Shown piece by piece: positions 44,462 to 53,951 of a DNA stretch of 64,000 nucleotides. The notes beneath the pieces are model-generated. The model saw only the letters and a program-made list of their open reading frames with translations, searched no databases and was not told the origin of the DNA. Position numbers and translations under genes: made by a program. Within the stretch, counting starts at the first letter, position 1; each line of letters begins with the position of its first letter. This stretch comes from JBKBUF01 sp046290815. GTDB taxonomy: Bacteria; Bacteroidota; Bacteroidia; Cytophagales; Cytophagaceae. The stretch spans positions 1 to 64,000 of the forward strand of contig JBKBUF010000025.1 in NCBI GenBank assembly GCA_046290815.1, written 5' to 3'.

Positions 44462-45190
44462 ATGAAATTTGCTTTAGTAACAGGCGGATCAAGAGGTATT
44501 GGCAGAGCCATATGTATTAAGCTTGCCGAAATGGGTTATAATATCCTGATTAATTATCAATCAAATCAGACAGAGGCAGAAAAAACCCTTGAATTGATAA
44601 GAGCCAAAGGTGTAAACGGAGAATTAATGAAATTCAATGTTTCCAACCAACAGGAGGTAGAAACCGTATTGGGAAGCTGGATAGAAAAAAATACAGATAA
44701 GACCATAGAGGTTTTGGTAAATAATGCAGGTATCCGTAAAGACAATCTGCTTATGTGGATGAAAGATGAGGAATGGAAAGAGGTTTTGGATATTAGTTTG
44801 AATGGTTTCTTCTATATTACAAGGTTGGTGATAAAAGGGATGTTGGTAAATAAATATGGTAGAGTAGTGAACGTTGTTTCTCTTTCAGGAATTAAAGGAT
44901 TACCAGGTCAGACAAACTATTCAGCATCTAAAGCAGCTGTAATAGGAGCTACTAAGGCCCTTGCTCAGGAAGTTGGAAGAAGAGGGGTAACTGCAAATGC
45001 TGTTGCTCCGGGTTTTATTGCTACCGATATGACCAAGGATATTGATGAAAAACAATATAAAGCTCTAATTCCGGTAGCCCGTTTTGGAACAGCAGAAGAA
45101 GTTGCCGAAGCAGTCGGATTTCTGGCATCTCCCAAAGCATCCTATATTACCGGTGAGGTAATTAATGTAAATGGAGGTCTTTATACGTAA
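44462..45190 (+). CDS. fabG: 3-ketoacyl-ACP reductase (SDR family)
   Basis: 242 residues. NADP-binding TGGSRGIG at 7-14, NNAG, catalytic Ser in VSLSG and Y-S-A-S-K; the usual FabG closing ITGEVINVNGG. Reduces 3-ketoacyl-ACP during each polyene extension round (inference from cluster). Cytoplasmic. Gap of 67 bases to the ketosynthase. Confidence 0.9.
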   Translation: MKFALVTGGSRGIGRAICIKLAEMGYNILINYQSNQTEAEKTLELIRAKGVNGELMKFNVSNQQEVETVLGSWIEKNTDKTIEVLVNNAGIRKDNLLMWMKDEEWKEVLDISLNGFFYITRLVIKGMLVNKYGRVVNVVSLSGIKGLPGQTNYSASKAAVIGATKALAQEVGRRGVTANAVAPGFIATDMTKDIDEKQYKALIPVARFGTAEEVAEAVGFLASPKASYITGEVINVNGGLYT

Positions 45191-45257
45191 AATTTACTTG
45201 TAATAATTATAGGTGAATGGTGTTATAAACCATCATCATCAACATTAAATAAAAACA

Positions 45258-46484
45258 ATGCATAGAGTCGTAATTACCGGAATTGGAATTTACTCCTGCC
45301 TGGGAAAGAATCTTGATGAAGTTCGTGATTCTTTATTTAAAGGAAAATCAGGAATCGTTTTTGATCCCGAAAGAAAGAATATGGGGTTCCGTTCGGCCTT
45401 AACCGGTTTTGTTGAAAAGCCTAATCTTAAAGGACTTCTTGACAGAAGGCAAAGAATAGGAATGGCCGAGCAGGGGGAGTACGCATATCTATCCACACTT
45501 GAAGCATTTAAAAACGGCAATATTACTGAAGACATTCTTGAGAGAAACGAATTCGGGATATTGTTTGGAAACGATAGTTCTGCTAAAGCTGTAATTGAAG
45601 CTACAGATACTATCAGAGAAAAGAAAGATACCACTCTTGTTGGTTCTGGTTCAGTATTTCAATCTATGAACTCAACTGTAACCATGAATCTTGCGACTAT
45701 ATTTAAATTAAAAGGAGTTAATTTCACAGTAAGTGGTGCTTGTGCCAGCGGTTCTCACGCAATTGGTATCGGATATTTTCTTATTAAGCACGGATTGCAA
45801 AAAGGAATTGTCTGTGGTGGGGCCCAGGAAATAAATCCATATTCCATGGGCAATTTTGATGCCCTAAGCACTTTCTCCATTCGTGAAAATGATCCGACTG
45901 CAGCCTCAAGACCTTTCGACAAAGGAAGAGATGGTCTTGTTCCAAGTGGTGGAGCGGCCACTGTTATTCTGGAAAGTTATGAGTCTGCAATCGAAAGAGG
46001 CGCACCTATATTGGCAGAAATTATCGGATATGGTTTTTCATCCAACGGAGGACATATTTCTCAGCCTAATGTGGAAGGCCCGTCAAGAGCATTGCATATG
46101 TCTTTAAAAGATGCAGGTATTCAGTCGAAGGAAATTCAATATGTAAATGCACATGCTACATCCACTCCGGTAGGTGATATGTATGAAGCCAGAGCATTGG
46201 ATAATGTATTTTCAGCATCCAAGCCATTGGTAAGTTCTACTAAGTCTATGACAGGTCACGAATGTTGGATGGCCGGTGCAAGTGAAATTGTGTATTCAGT
46301 ACTCATGATGAATAATTCTTTCGTTGCTCCGAATATTAATATGGAGACTCCGGATGAAGATTCGGCTAAACTTAATATTGCTACCAAAACCGTAGAGACC
46401 AATATAGATATGTTGTTGTCAAATTCATTTGGTTTTGGCGGAACAAACTCTTCATTGATATTGAAGAAATATAAAAAACAATAA
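45258..46484 (+). CDS. Beta-ketoacyl-ACP synthase (FabF-like) with intact active site
   Basis: 408 residues. Catalytic Cys 162 in SGACASGSHAIG, His in NAHATSTPVGD, and Lys/His in STKSMTGHECWMAGAS. A condensing enzyme, full length. In the cluster it could extend the aryl polyene or supply beta-keto precursors for the dialkylresorcinol (inference). Next gene is an ACP after 76 bases; a short GTGTTA/TAACAC palindrome (46510-46526) lies in this gap. Confidence 0.9.
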   Translation: MHRVVITGIGIYSCLGKNLDEVRDSLFKGKSGIVFDPERKNMGFRSALTGFVEKPNLKGLLDRRQRIGMAEQGEYAYLSTLEAFKNGNITEDILERNEFGILFGNDSSAKAVIEATDTIREKKDTTLVGSGSVFQSMNSTVTMNLATIFKLKGVNFTVSGACASGSHAIGIGYFLIKHGLQKGIVCGGAQEINPYSMGNFDALSTFSIRENDPTAASRPFDKGRDGLVPSGGAATVILESYESAIERGAPILAEIIGYGFSSNGGHISQPNVEGPSRALHMSLKDAGIQSKEIQYVNAHATSTPVGDMYEARALDNVFSASKPLVSSTKSMTGHECWMAGASEIVYSVLMMNNSFVAPNINMETPDEDSAKLNIATKTVETNIDMLLSNSFGFGGTNSSLILKKYKKQ

Positions 46485-46560
46485 AATTGAACTAATATAA
46501 AATTACCAGGTGTTAATTGATAACACAAAATACTGACCTATTAAGAAAAACTTATTTATT

Positions 46561-46818
46561 ATGAACAATCAGGAAATAATTGAGAAAATTAACGGATTTT
46601 TAGTAGAGGAATTTGAAGTTGATGCAGATAAAATCAGTCCGGAAGCTAATTTAAGGGAAACACTTGCTTTGGATTCATTAGATTATGTTGACCTGGTAGT
46701 AGTTATTGAAAGCAATTTCGGATTCAAAGTTACCGGAGAAGATTTCGTTAATATTCATACCTTCCAGGATTTTTACAATTATATTCTTGGTAAAGTAGCA
46801 GAAAAGCAGGCTCAGTAA
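46561..46818 (+). CDS. Acyl carrier protein (first of two)
   Basis: 85 residues, four-helix ACP. Phosphopantetheine attachment Ser 39 in LALDSLDYVDL. Acidic. Dedicated pigment ACP rather than the housekeeping one, judging by position between a ketosynthase and an acyltransferase (inference). Three bases to the next start. Confidence 0.9.
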   Translation: MNNQEIIEKINGFLVEEFEVDADKISPEANLRETLALDSLDYVDLVVVIESNFGFKVTGEDFVNIHTFQDFYNYILGKVAEKQAQ

Positions 46819-46821
46819 CAA

Positions 46822-47697
46822 ATGGCAAATTGGCGTGGTCAAACCCGGGGAGGCCTGATAGGACATAAAATATTTATTTTTATCCTTCGGTACCTGGGCT
46901 TGAAAATAGCTTATTTTGTTTTAAGATTTGTAGCGCTTTACTATCTGCTATTTTCCAGAAAGTCTACAAAAACCGCATACTCATTTTTCCGCGATGTATT
47001 AAATTATAAGGCTTTTACCAGTTGGTTGAAAGTTTATAAAAATTATTACATCTTCGGTCAGACCTTAATCGATAAAGTTGCAGTCATAGGTGGTCTCGGA
47101 GAAAAATTTTCTGTTGACCATGATGGGCAGGTATACCTCCGAGAAGTAGTTTCCAAAGGAACAGGTGGATTATTTATTAGTGCCCATATTGGTAATTATG
47201 AAATTGCAGGCCATCTTCTGAAGCAAATCAACGCTCCCAAAATAAACATTGTAATGTATGATGCGGAGCACCAAAAGATCAAGTCTTACTATTCTCAAAT
47301 TTATGGAGAAAGACCTGTGAATATTATCCCGGTGAAAGATGATCTGTCTCATATTTTTGAAATTAATAATGCCATTAAAAGAAGCGAGATTGTATGCATT
47401 CACGGCGACCGTTTTGTGCCGGGAAGTAAGGTGGTAAAATGTCAATTCCTGGGTAAAGAAGCTTTTTTTCCCTTGGGGCCTTTTATCATTGCCAATAAAT
47501 TAAGAATTCCTTATTCTTATGTTTTCGCTTTAAAAGAGACAGAAAACCACTATCACTTTTATGCAACTCCTTCAAAGGTGAGTGAATCAACTCCTGAAGA
47601 TATGGTAAAGGAATATGCAGAAAATCTTGAAAAGATGGTATTAAAATATCCGGAGCAGTGGTTTAATTTTTACGATTTCTGGCAAGCAAAACCATAA
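46822..47697 (+). CDS. LpxL/HtrB-like lysophospholipid-type acyltransferase
   Basis: 291 residues. N-terminal hydrophobic helix (~28-45) and the catalytic HX4E motif at H122-E127 (SAHIGNYE), followed by VCIHGDRF and FPLGPF. Known: the family moves acyl groups from ACP to lipid acceptors at the inner membrane. In this cluster it is a leading candidate for joining the aryl-polyene acyl-ACP to the dialkylresorcinol hydroxyl, or for attaching the pigment to a lipid (inference). Directly follows an ACP gene (3 bases). Confidence 0.8.
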   Translation: MANWRGQTRGGLIGHKIFIFILRYLGLKIAYFVLRFVALYYLLFSRKSTKTAYSFFRDVLNYKAFTSWLKVYKNYYIFGQTLIDKVAVIGGLGEKFSVDHDGQVYLREVVSKGTGGLFISAHIGNYEIAGHLLKQINAPKINIVMYDAEHQKIKSYYSQIYGERPVNIIPVKDDLSHIFEINNAIKRSEIVCIHGDRFVPGSKVVKCQFLGKEAFFPLGPFIIANKLRIPYSYVFALKETENHYHFYATPSKVSESTPEDMVKEYAENLEKMVLKYPEQWFNFYDFWQAKP

Positions 47698-47717
47698 TGA
47701 TTAGGAAGTATATTGGA

Positions 47718-48629
47718 ATGAAGAAGGTATTGATTTTGTATTATAGCCAGAGCGGGCAAATGAAGAATATCCTGCAATCCATTTTTGCAGAATCAGTTTT
47801 TCACAGTGAGAAGGTCGAATTGCACTGGAAACAAATTACTCCTGTTAATAAATTTAAATTCCCATGGGGTGGAACACAATTCATGGATGTTTTTCCTGAG
47901 TCATATTTTTGTGTACCGTCAGAAGTTGAACATATAGAAGAAGGGAATATCAGTTATGATCTCATAGTTATCGGATACCAGCCGTGGTTTTTGTCTCCAA
48001 GTATTCCTGTTTCATCTTTTTTACAATCTGAGCAGGGAAAACAATTGCTTAAGGATAAGCCTGTGATTACGGTAGTAGGGTGCAGGAACATGTGGATTAA
48101 TGGTCAGGAAAAGGTTAAAAAAATGATCTCAGATTGCGGAGGAAGACTTAAAGGAAATATTGTTTTGCAGGATAATCATCATAATCTGATAAGTTTATTT
48201 ACTGTAATTGGTTGGCAGGTAAAGGGTATTAAAGAAAAATATTGGGGATTTTTACCTCCATCGGGTGTTTCGGAATCCGATATACAATCATCAGGAAGAT
48301 TCGGGCCGGAAATCATGCATGCTCTGATCACCGGAGAATGGGATTCACTTCAAAATAAACTTAAATCATTAGGTGCAGTAAAGGTAAATACTACCCTTAT
48401 GCTGCTTGAACTGGTAGGTAACCGTATGTTCAGGTTGTGGGCTACTCTAATAAGAGCCAGCGGCAAGCCCGGAAGCACTATGAGGAATATTCTTCTCCAA
48501 GTGTTTATGTATTACCTGATTTTCGCCATTTTTATAGGAAATACGCTGTTTTCAGTAGTTTCAGTAGTCAGGTCGCTCTTCTTCAGAAAATCTGTAAAAG
48601 CACAGGTCGAGTACTTCTCAGGAGTATAA
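47718..48629 (+). CDS. darA: DarA-type dialkylresorcinol aromatase (flavodoxin-like)
   Basis: 303 residues from ATG 47718; an ATG at 47697 overlapping the previous stop (TAATG) would add seven residues. Starts with a flavodoxin-type strand and FMN loop (KKVLILYYSQSGQ), WFLSPSIPVSSFLQ, then a C-terminal membrane-associated helix (~255-280). Known: DarA-type proteins aromatise the cyclohexanedione made by DarB to 2,5-dialkylresorcinol. The pairing with darB, 255 bases downstream, supports the assignment. Exact chemistry is from homologues in other bacteria. Confidence 0.75.
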   Translation: MKKVLILYYSQSGQMKNILQSIFAESVFHSEKVELHWKQITPVNKFKFPWGGTQFMDVFPESYFCVPSEVEHIEEGNISYDLIVIGYQPWFLSPSIPVSSFLQSEQGKQLLKDKPVITVVGCRNMWINGQEKVKKMISDCGGRLKGNIVLQDNHHNLISLFTVIGWQVKGIKEKYWGFLPPSGVSESDIQSSGRFGPEIMHALITGEWDSLQNKLKSLGAVKVNTTLMLLELVGNRMFRLWATLIRASGKPGSTMRNILLQVFMYYLIFAIFIGNTLFSVVSVVRSLFFRKSVKAQVEYFSGV

Positions 48630-48887
48630 CCCCTCCGGCTTAGCTATATAAGCTTCTATATTCGTCTGTTTTTTCCCTCTATTCATCCTGTAGCCCTTCC
48701 GCTGTTAGTCTCTTGGATAATATGTAATAAATTCACTTAATTATTAATGGACTTTGTGTTGTAAATCATGTAAGTTTACGCCTCGTTTAAAATAGTTTAT
48801 TTGTTTTAATAAAACCCCGCAAAAGGAATTTTTTTAAAGGAAAACTGTTTTAAATAACTAAGAGAATTTTTTGAAAAAAAATCGGTG

Positions 48888-50027
48888 ATGTTTAAGGAAG
48901 TTTTCATAACAAATCTTTCTAAGTTCCTGCCAAACGACCCTGTTTCAGTGGATGAAATGGAAGGAATATTGGGAATGATAGATAATAAGCCTTCAAAAGC
49001 CCGCAGGCTTGTTTTGAGGAATAATGGTATCAAAACAAGATATTATGCGATAGACAAAGAAGGAAATATTACACATACAAATGCTGAGCTTGCAGCAGAA
49101 GCAATCAAAAGACTTTGCACTGATGATTTCAAAGTACAGGAAATTGAAATGCTATGTTCAGGTACTTCAGTACCGGATCAGATTATGCCTTCACATGGCA
49201 TGATGGTTCATGGTTTGATAAATGCCAGCCAGATTGAAGTGTTTTCCCCTGCAGGTAATTGCTGCTCAAGTATGCATGGGCTTAAAATCGCATATCTTTC
49301 TGTAATGACAGGTAACTCTTCCAATGCCGTGGTGACAGGTTCAGAGTTGCTTTCACCGATTCTAATGTCTAAACATTTCAGATATGAAAGCAGAAAAGTA
49401 GAAGAGCTTGAAGAGAAGCCAATACTTGCTTTCGAGAAAGACTTTTTGAGATGGATGCTATCTGATGGCTCAGGCGCAGCATTGCTTCAAAATAAACCTG
49501 CTAAAAACGGAATTTCCTTTAAGATTGATTGGATTGAAACTTTCTCCTTCGCTAACGAATATGAGGTATGTATGTATGCAGGAGGTGTGAAAGGTCCTAA
49601 CGGAGAATTTAAGAGTTATAAACTTATCGATAGCAAAGAGTGGCTTACAGACTCTGTATTTGCAATGAAGCAGGATGTAAGGCTCCTTGATAAGGTAATT
49701 GTTGAGGTGGGTATCAGAGGTCTGCAGAGAATTCTTCAGAAGAAAAATTATGATGTTTCTGAGATAGATTATTTTCTTCCTCATATTTCTTCTGAATTTT
49801 TCAGAGGAAGATTTCAAAAAACTTTAAACGAATTAAATATTAATATTCCGCAAGAGAAATGGTTTACGAACCTGACCACTGTGGGGAATATTGGATCTGC
49901 TTCAATTTTTGTTATGCTTGAAGAACTAAAAGCTTCAGGTAAATTGAGAAAAGGACAAAAAATACTTTTGGGAGTTCCGGAAAGCGCTAGGTTCTCTTAT
50001 GCATGTGCGCTTTTAACTGTTGTTTAG
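48888..50027 (+). CDS. darB: DarB-type ketosynthase for dialkylresorcinol formation (KAS III-like)
   Basis: 379 residues from ATG 48888 (GTG one codon earlier ignored). KAS III fold; active-site Cys is one of C125-C126 in SPAGNCCSSMHGL; FLPHISSEF and NLTTVGNIGSASIF supply the His and Asn of the triad. Known: DarB condenses two fatty-acyl-derived chains and closes the ring. In flexirubin producers DarB was shown to be needed for pigment. Separated from darA by a 258-base gap without a clear promoter. Confidence 0.85.
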   Translation: MFKEVFITNLSKFLPNDPVSVDEMEGILGMIDNKPSKARRLVLRNNGIKTRYYAIDKEGNITHTNAELAAEAIKRLCTDDFKVQEIEMLCSGTSVPDQIMPSHGMMVHGLINASQIEVFSPAGNCCSSMHGLKIAYLSVMTGNSSNAVVTGSELLSPILMSKHFRYESRKVEELEEKPILAFEKDFLRWMLSDGSGAALLQNKPAKNGISFKIDWIETFSFANEYEVCMYAGGVKGPNGEFKSYKLIDSKEWLTDSVFAMKQDVRLLDKVIVEVGIRGLQRILQKKNYDVSEIDYFLPHISSEFFRGRFQKTLNELNINIPQEKWFTNLTTVGNIGSASIFVMLEELKASGKLRKGQKILLGVPESARFSYACALLTVV

Positions 50028-50035
50028 AAAAAGAT

Positions 50036-50494
50036 ATGACCCAATTCGAGCCTATTGTTGATCAGGAGATACTTGTACAACTAATTCCGCAGAAAGAACC
50101 GTTTGTTATGGTGGATAAACTTCTTTCTTCAGAGGAGGTTAAAACTGTTTCCGGACTTTCCATAACAGATAAAAATATATTTTGTATCAACGGGGTTTTT
50201 ACCGAGCCTGGCATAGTTGAAAATATAGCCCAGACTGCTGCCTTAAGAATCGGATATGTTATCTATGAGAAAACTCAACGGGGGGAAGCGTTGGAAGGTA
50301 ATGCACCAATAGGGTTTATAGGCGGAATAAAAGATCTTAAGATATATTCTCTGCCTAAAATAAATCAGGAGATAAAAACTGAAATAGTTTTTGAAAAGGA
50401 AGTGATGGATGTTTCGCTCATAAGAGGAAAAGTTCATTGTCAAGGTGAGCTTATTGCAGAATGTGAAATGAAAATTTTTGTTAAAAAAGATTAA
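50036..50494 (+). CDS. Hotdog-fold 3-hydroxyacyl-ACP dehydratase-like protein lacking the catalytic His
   Basis: 152 residues from ATG 50036 (9 bases after darB; the frame extends upstream into darB but without sense). LIPQKEPFVMVDKLL resembles the FabZ/ApeP start. The active-site stretch reads NGVFTEPGIVENIAQTAA: Glu 62 and Gln 66 of the ExxAQ motif are kept, but the His of GHFPG is absent. Inference: works as a heterodimer with the second hotdog protein (60734), which has the His but lacks the Glu. Otherwise a non-catalytic partner. Confidence 0.75.
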   Translation: MTQFEPIVDQEILVQLIPQKEPFVMVDKLLSSEEVKTVSGLSITDKNIFCINGVFTEPGIVENIAQTAALRIGYVIYEKTQRGEALEGNAPIGFIGGIKDLKIYSLPKINQEIKTEIVFEKEVMDVSLIRGKVHCQGELIAECEMKIFVKKD

Positions 50495-50505
50495 ATCTCA
50501 CAAAT

Positions 50506-50898
50506 ATGGACAAAGATAATGTACCACAGGATAAAGGTGGATTGGAATGGGTGAAGAAGGTTGTATATGCCACCGATAAAGATGGTAACTATACTAAAGC
50601 TCATACCTGCGGATGGGAACCTGAAAATGTAGCCCTAAATCAGGCATGGGAAGTTATTAATGAAAAGGTAGAGGAAGCCAGAAAGAAAGTGCAGGAAGGA
50701 AAAGTTAGTCCTATTGCCTACCATATGGAAAAAAATATGATGGACGAATCTCTTGTTTCCGACTATATGGGAATAAGCAAGAGGAAGGTGGTGAAGCACC
50801 TCGACCCTAAAGAGTTTAATAAACTTTCTGAGGATACACTAAAGGCTTATGCGCGTGTCTTTAAGATAACTATAGAACAATTGATAAAAACAGATTAA
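50506..50898 (+). CDS. Small HTH-like protein within the pigment operon
   Basis: 130 residues. Charged N-terminal half (GGLEWVKKVVYATDKDG; then NEKVEEARKKVQEG). C-terminal residues ~70-128 have a helix-turn-helix-like pattern similar to XRE regulators: ESLVSDYMGISKRKVVKHL then SEDTLKAYARVFKITIEQLI. No signal peptide. Overlaps the next start by one base (TAATG). Inference: local regulator or a structural helper of the BtrH-like protein. No named family recognised. Confidence 0.65.
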   Translation: MDKDNVPQDKGGLEWVKKVVYATDKDGNYTKAHTCGWEPENVALNQAWEVINEKVEEARKKVQEGKVSPIAYHMEKNMMDESLVSDYMGISKRKVVKHLDPKEFNKLSEDTLKAYARVFKITIEQLIKTD

Positions 50899-51914
50899 TG
50901 TCTGAGACAATAAAAGTTAATTTTGAACACCACCAATCAGCCCATTGTGAGAATGGCGCCGTTTCAAACCTCCTGAGATTTCATAAATTGGTAATAAGTG
51001 AACCTATGGTTTTTGGTATAGGTTCAGGCCTGTTTTTTTCATACATGCCTTTCGTAAAGCTAAATGGTCTTCCTGTGGTTTCTTACAGAATTCTGCCTGG
51101 CTGGATATTTTCCAGAGTCACAAAGAGGCTAGGAATAAAAATGGAAAGCCGCAAATTCAGCAGTGAAAAAAAAGCAATGGAAGAGCTGGATAAAGTTTTA
51201 GCTAAAGGGTTGCCCGTAGGGATGTTGACAAGCGTATTTTATCTTCCCTATCTTCCTCCGGCATTAAGATTTCACTTCAATGCTCATAATATTGTTGTAA
51301 TCGGAAAAGCAGGGAACAAATATCTCGTAAGTGATCCGGTACTTGAAGGAATTCATGAAATAGAATATGAAGATCTTGTTCGTGCCAGGTTTGCCAAAGG
51401 TACAATGCCTCCTAAAGGAAGAATGTACTATCCTACAAGTGTTCCATCTAAGGTGGATCTTAGACCGGCTATTGTAAAAGGTATTAAGCAGACAGCAACG
51501 GATATGCTTACAATACCAGTTCCATTCTTCGGATTGAAAGGTGCTAAATACCTTGCAAAGAAAATGAGAAACTGGCCACAAAAGCTTGGTGACAGAAAAG
51601 CCATTCTTTATTTAGGACAAGTTATAAGAATGCAGGAAGAGATAGGAACCGGTGGTGCAGGATTCAGATTTATATTTGCTGCTTTCCTGCAGGAAGCAGC
51701 CACTGAACTTAAACAGGAATGGCTTAGAGATGTCTCTAAAGAAGTTACTGCTGTAGGTGACAGATGGCGTGATTTTGCTTTCGAAGCAGGCAGGATTTGT
51801 AAAGGCAGATCTGCCAATGAGGTTTCTTTTAATACTTTGGCTGATATAATTCTGGAGTGTGCAGAAAGAGAGAAAGAAATATTCAGAAAGTTAAAAAAGA
51901 TCTCTTTAAACTAA
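50898..51914 (+). CDS. BtrH_N-domain protein (cysteine-peptidase-like acyltransferase candidate)
   Basis: 338 residues. HHQSAHCENGAVSNLL at the N-terminus carries the nucleophile-type Cys 17; HNIVVIGKAGNKYLVSDP near 130-148 supplies His and Asp, the layout of papain-like/BtrH proteins. C-terminal ~150 residues are helical. Known: BtrH of butirosin biosynthesis moves an acyl group from an ACP to its acceptor. Inference: could transfer the polyene chain from ACP to the resorcinol, or act with the following ABC transporter. Cytoplasmic, no signal. Confidence 0.75.
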   Translation: MSETIKVNFEHHQSAHCENGAVSNLLRFHKLVISEPMVFGIGSGLFFSYMPFVKLNGLPVVSYRILPGWIFSRVTKRLGIKMESRKFSSEKKAMEELDKVLAKGLPVGMLTSVFYLPYLPPALRFHFNAHNIVVIGKAGNKYLVSDPVLEGIHEIEYEDLVRARFAKGTMPPKGRMYYPTSVPSKVDLRPAIVKGIKQTATDMLTIPVPFFGLKGAKYLAKKMRNWPQKLGDRKAILYLGQVIRMQEEIGTGGAGFRFIFAAFLQEAATELKQEWLRDVSKEVTAVGDRWRDFAFEAGRICKGRSANEVSFNTLADIILECAEREKEIFRKLKKISLN

Positions 51915-51920
51915 GGTTCA

Positions 51921-52670
51921 ATGCAGGAAGCAGCAGTGGTAATAAAAAACCTTACCAAGTATTATGGTAAAGAAAGCGTAAAAGCTGTCTCTGATGTTTC
52001 TTTTGAAATAAAAAAAGGAGAGCTGTTTGGTCTACTTGGTCCTAATGGCGCAGGTAAAACAACTATGATCTCCGCCATTACAGGTTTGGTAAAGCCTTCT
52101 TCGGGAAATGTCCTGATCTTCGGTCATGATGTTGTAGAAGAATATGACCTGGTGAAAAAAAGGATTGGCTTAGTGCCACAGTCCATTGCTTTATATCCTT
52201 CGTTGACCGGTAGGGAAAATCTTAAGTTTTTCGGCCGGATGTCAGGGCTGGGAAATAAAGAAATTTATGAGAGGGTTGATAAGTGGCTTGAGATAATGGG
52301 TCTCAGCAAGAGTGCTGACAGGAAAGTTGACGGATATTCGGGTGGAATGAAAAGGAGAATAAATCTTATTGCAGGCCTTTTACATGAACCTGAATTATTA
52401 ATTCTTGATGAACCTACTGTTGGTGTAGATGTACAATCAAGAATTGTAATACTGGAGCAACTAAAGGAAATTAATAAATCCGGAACTACCATCATATATA
52501 CATCACATTATCTGGAAGAAGCAGAGAATTTATGTACTTCTCTGGTAATTGTAGATAAAGGGACAGTATTATGCAGTGGTACACCTCAGGATCTTTTCAA
52601 TAAATATCACTGTGGTAAAAATCTGGAAGAGTTATTTATTACTTTGACCGGAAGAACATTAAGGGATTAA
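51921..52670 (+). CDS. ABC transporter ATP-binding protein
   Basis: 249 residues. Walker A GPNGAGKTT at 40-48, Q-loop VPQ, signature YSGGMKRR, Walker B LLILDEPTVGVD and switch His in YTSHYLEEA. CcmA/DrrA-type ATPase. Pairs with the permease 15 bases downstream. Inference: drives movement of pigment or its precursor to the outer face of the membrane. Confidence 0.92.
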   Translation: MQEAAVVIKNLTKYYGKESVKAVSDVSFEIKKGELFGLLGPNGAGKTTMISAITGLVKPSSGNVLIFGHDVVEEYDLVKKRIGLVPQSIALYPSLTGRENLKFFGRMSGLGNKEIYERVDKWLEIMGLSKSADRKVDGYSGGMKRRINLIAGLLHEPELLILDEPTVGVDVQSRIVILEQLKEINKSGTTIIYTSHYLEEAENLCTSLVIVDKGTVLCSGTPQDLFNKYHCGKNLEELFITLTGRTLRD

Positions 52671-52685
52671 TTCAGGTAAGCAGAT

Positions 52686-53951
52686 ATGAAGTTTTATTAT
52701 TGTATGAAAAAAGAAATGCTTCTCCTCCTTAGAGATAAGGCAGGGTTGGCTATTCTTTTTATTATGCCGCTTTCTCTTATTATTCTAATGGCGCTAATAC
52801 AGGATGCTCCTTTCAAAGATTATCAACAGGCAGAACTTTCTGTTTTGCTTATAGATGAAGATCAAGATACTTTAAGTGCTGCAGTGGAAAAAAGTCTTGT
52901 TTCCGGGAAGATGTTTAAAGTGAATAAGATAAAAAAGTTCCCGGGAGAAGAAGAAGTTAAACGTGAAGTGGCTGGGGGAAAATATAAAATGGCTATACTT
53001 ATACCTTTCGGTGCAAGTCAGGCTTTAAGATCTAAAGCCAGAGAAGATGTAGAAAGGGTATTCTCTCCGGTTGATGCTGAAGGGCAATTTCAATTTGATA
53101 ATTCCATTCAGCTATTTTGGGATCCGGAAATAAAACTTCCTGTAAAGCAATCATTAGGTGTTGCACTTGAAAAAATTGTTTCAGGTGTTCAGGCTTCAGT
53201 AATTATTTCTGAATTATCAGGAGCAATTTCTTCAATAAATCCTGGAGGTGGTAAGGTGGATTTCAAACCCGGACTTGTAGTAAAGATTCAGGAGACAGAT
53301 GCTACATTAAGACGCATGCCTGAATTCACCTTGAATTCCGTTCAGCATAATGTGCCGGCCTGGTCTGTGTTCGGTATATTTTTTATTGTACTTCCTCTGG
53401 CTGGCAGTATCATAAAAGAAAGGGAAGAAGGTAGTATAATGAGGCTTAAAACCCTTCCGGTTTCTATGTTTACAGTATTAGGAGGAAAAATAGCAGGTTA
53501 TCTAATTGTTGCGGTATTGCAATTTTCTGTAATGATACTTGCCGGCATTTTTCTTATGCCTGTTTTAGGATTAGATAAATTGGATATCGGCGAGAATTAT
53601 CATCTGCTTTTTTTGGTTGTGTTATCTATTGCCCTTGCTGCAACAGGGTTTGGCGTGCTGATAGGTACAATATTTAAAAACCACCATCAGTCAAGTACTT
53701 TTGGAGCTGTTGCAATTGTAATATTGGGAGCCATAGGCGGTATTTGGGTTCCTGTATTTGTTATGCCAGAAATACTTAGAATGTTAAGCCTGCTTTCTCC
53801 GCTGGCTTGGAGTATGAATGCTTTTAATGACCTTATTTTAAGAGGTGGAGATATTAGTTTGATTTTACCTGAAGTAATTAGTCTTATCGTTTTTGCTGGC
53901 GGCAGTTTGCTGCTTGCTTCCTGGTATGAGAAAAATCACAGTGTTGCATGA
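52686..53951 (+). CDS. ABC-2 type transporter permease
   Basis: 421 residues. One N-terminal membrane helix (~17-38), a large extracytoplasmic domain (~45-225) and five further helices (~230-415), the YhgE/ABC-2 plan. Loop KEREEGSIMRLKTLPVS is the typical coupling motif. Its last codons overlap the thioesterase start by 4 bases (ATGA). Confidence 0.9.
   Translation: MKFYYCMKKEMLLLLRDKAGLAILFIMPLSLIILMALIQDAPFKDYQQAELSVLLIDEDQDTLSAAVEKSLVSGKMFKVNKIKKFPGEEEVKREVAGGKYKMAILIPFGASQALRSKAREDVERVFSPVDAEGQFQFDNSIQLFWDPEIKLPVKQSLGVALEKIVSGVQASVIISELSGAISSINPGGGKVDFKPGLVVKIQETDATLRRMPEFTLNSVQHNVPAWSVFGIFFIVLPLAGSIIKEREEGSIMRLKTLPVSMFTVLGGKIAGYLIVAVLQFSVMILAGIFLMPVLGLDKLDIGENYHLLFLVVLSIALAATGFGVLIGTIFKNHHQSSTFGAVAIVILGAIGGIWVPVFVMPEILRMLSLLSPLAWSMNAFNDLILRGGDISLILPEVISLIVFAGGSLLLASWYEKNHSVA

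Noticed and set aside
46510..46526. GTGTTA-ATTGA-TAACAC palindrome as operator before the first ACP
   Set aside because: Six base pairs in AT-rich DNA is weak, and no repeat of it was seen before other genes of the cluster. Noted only.
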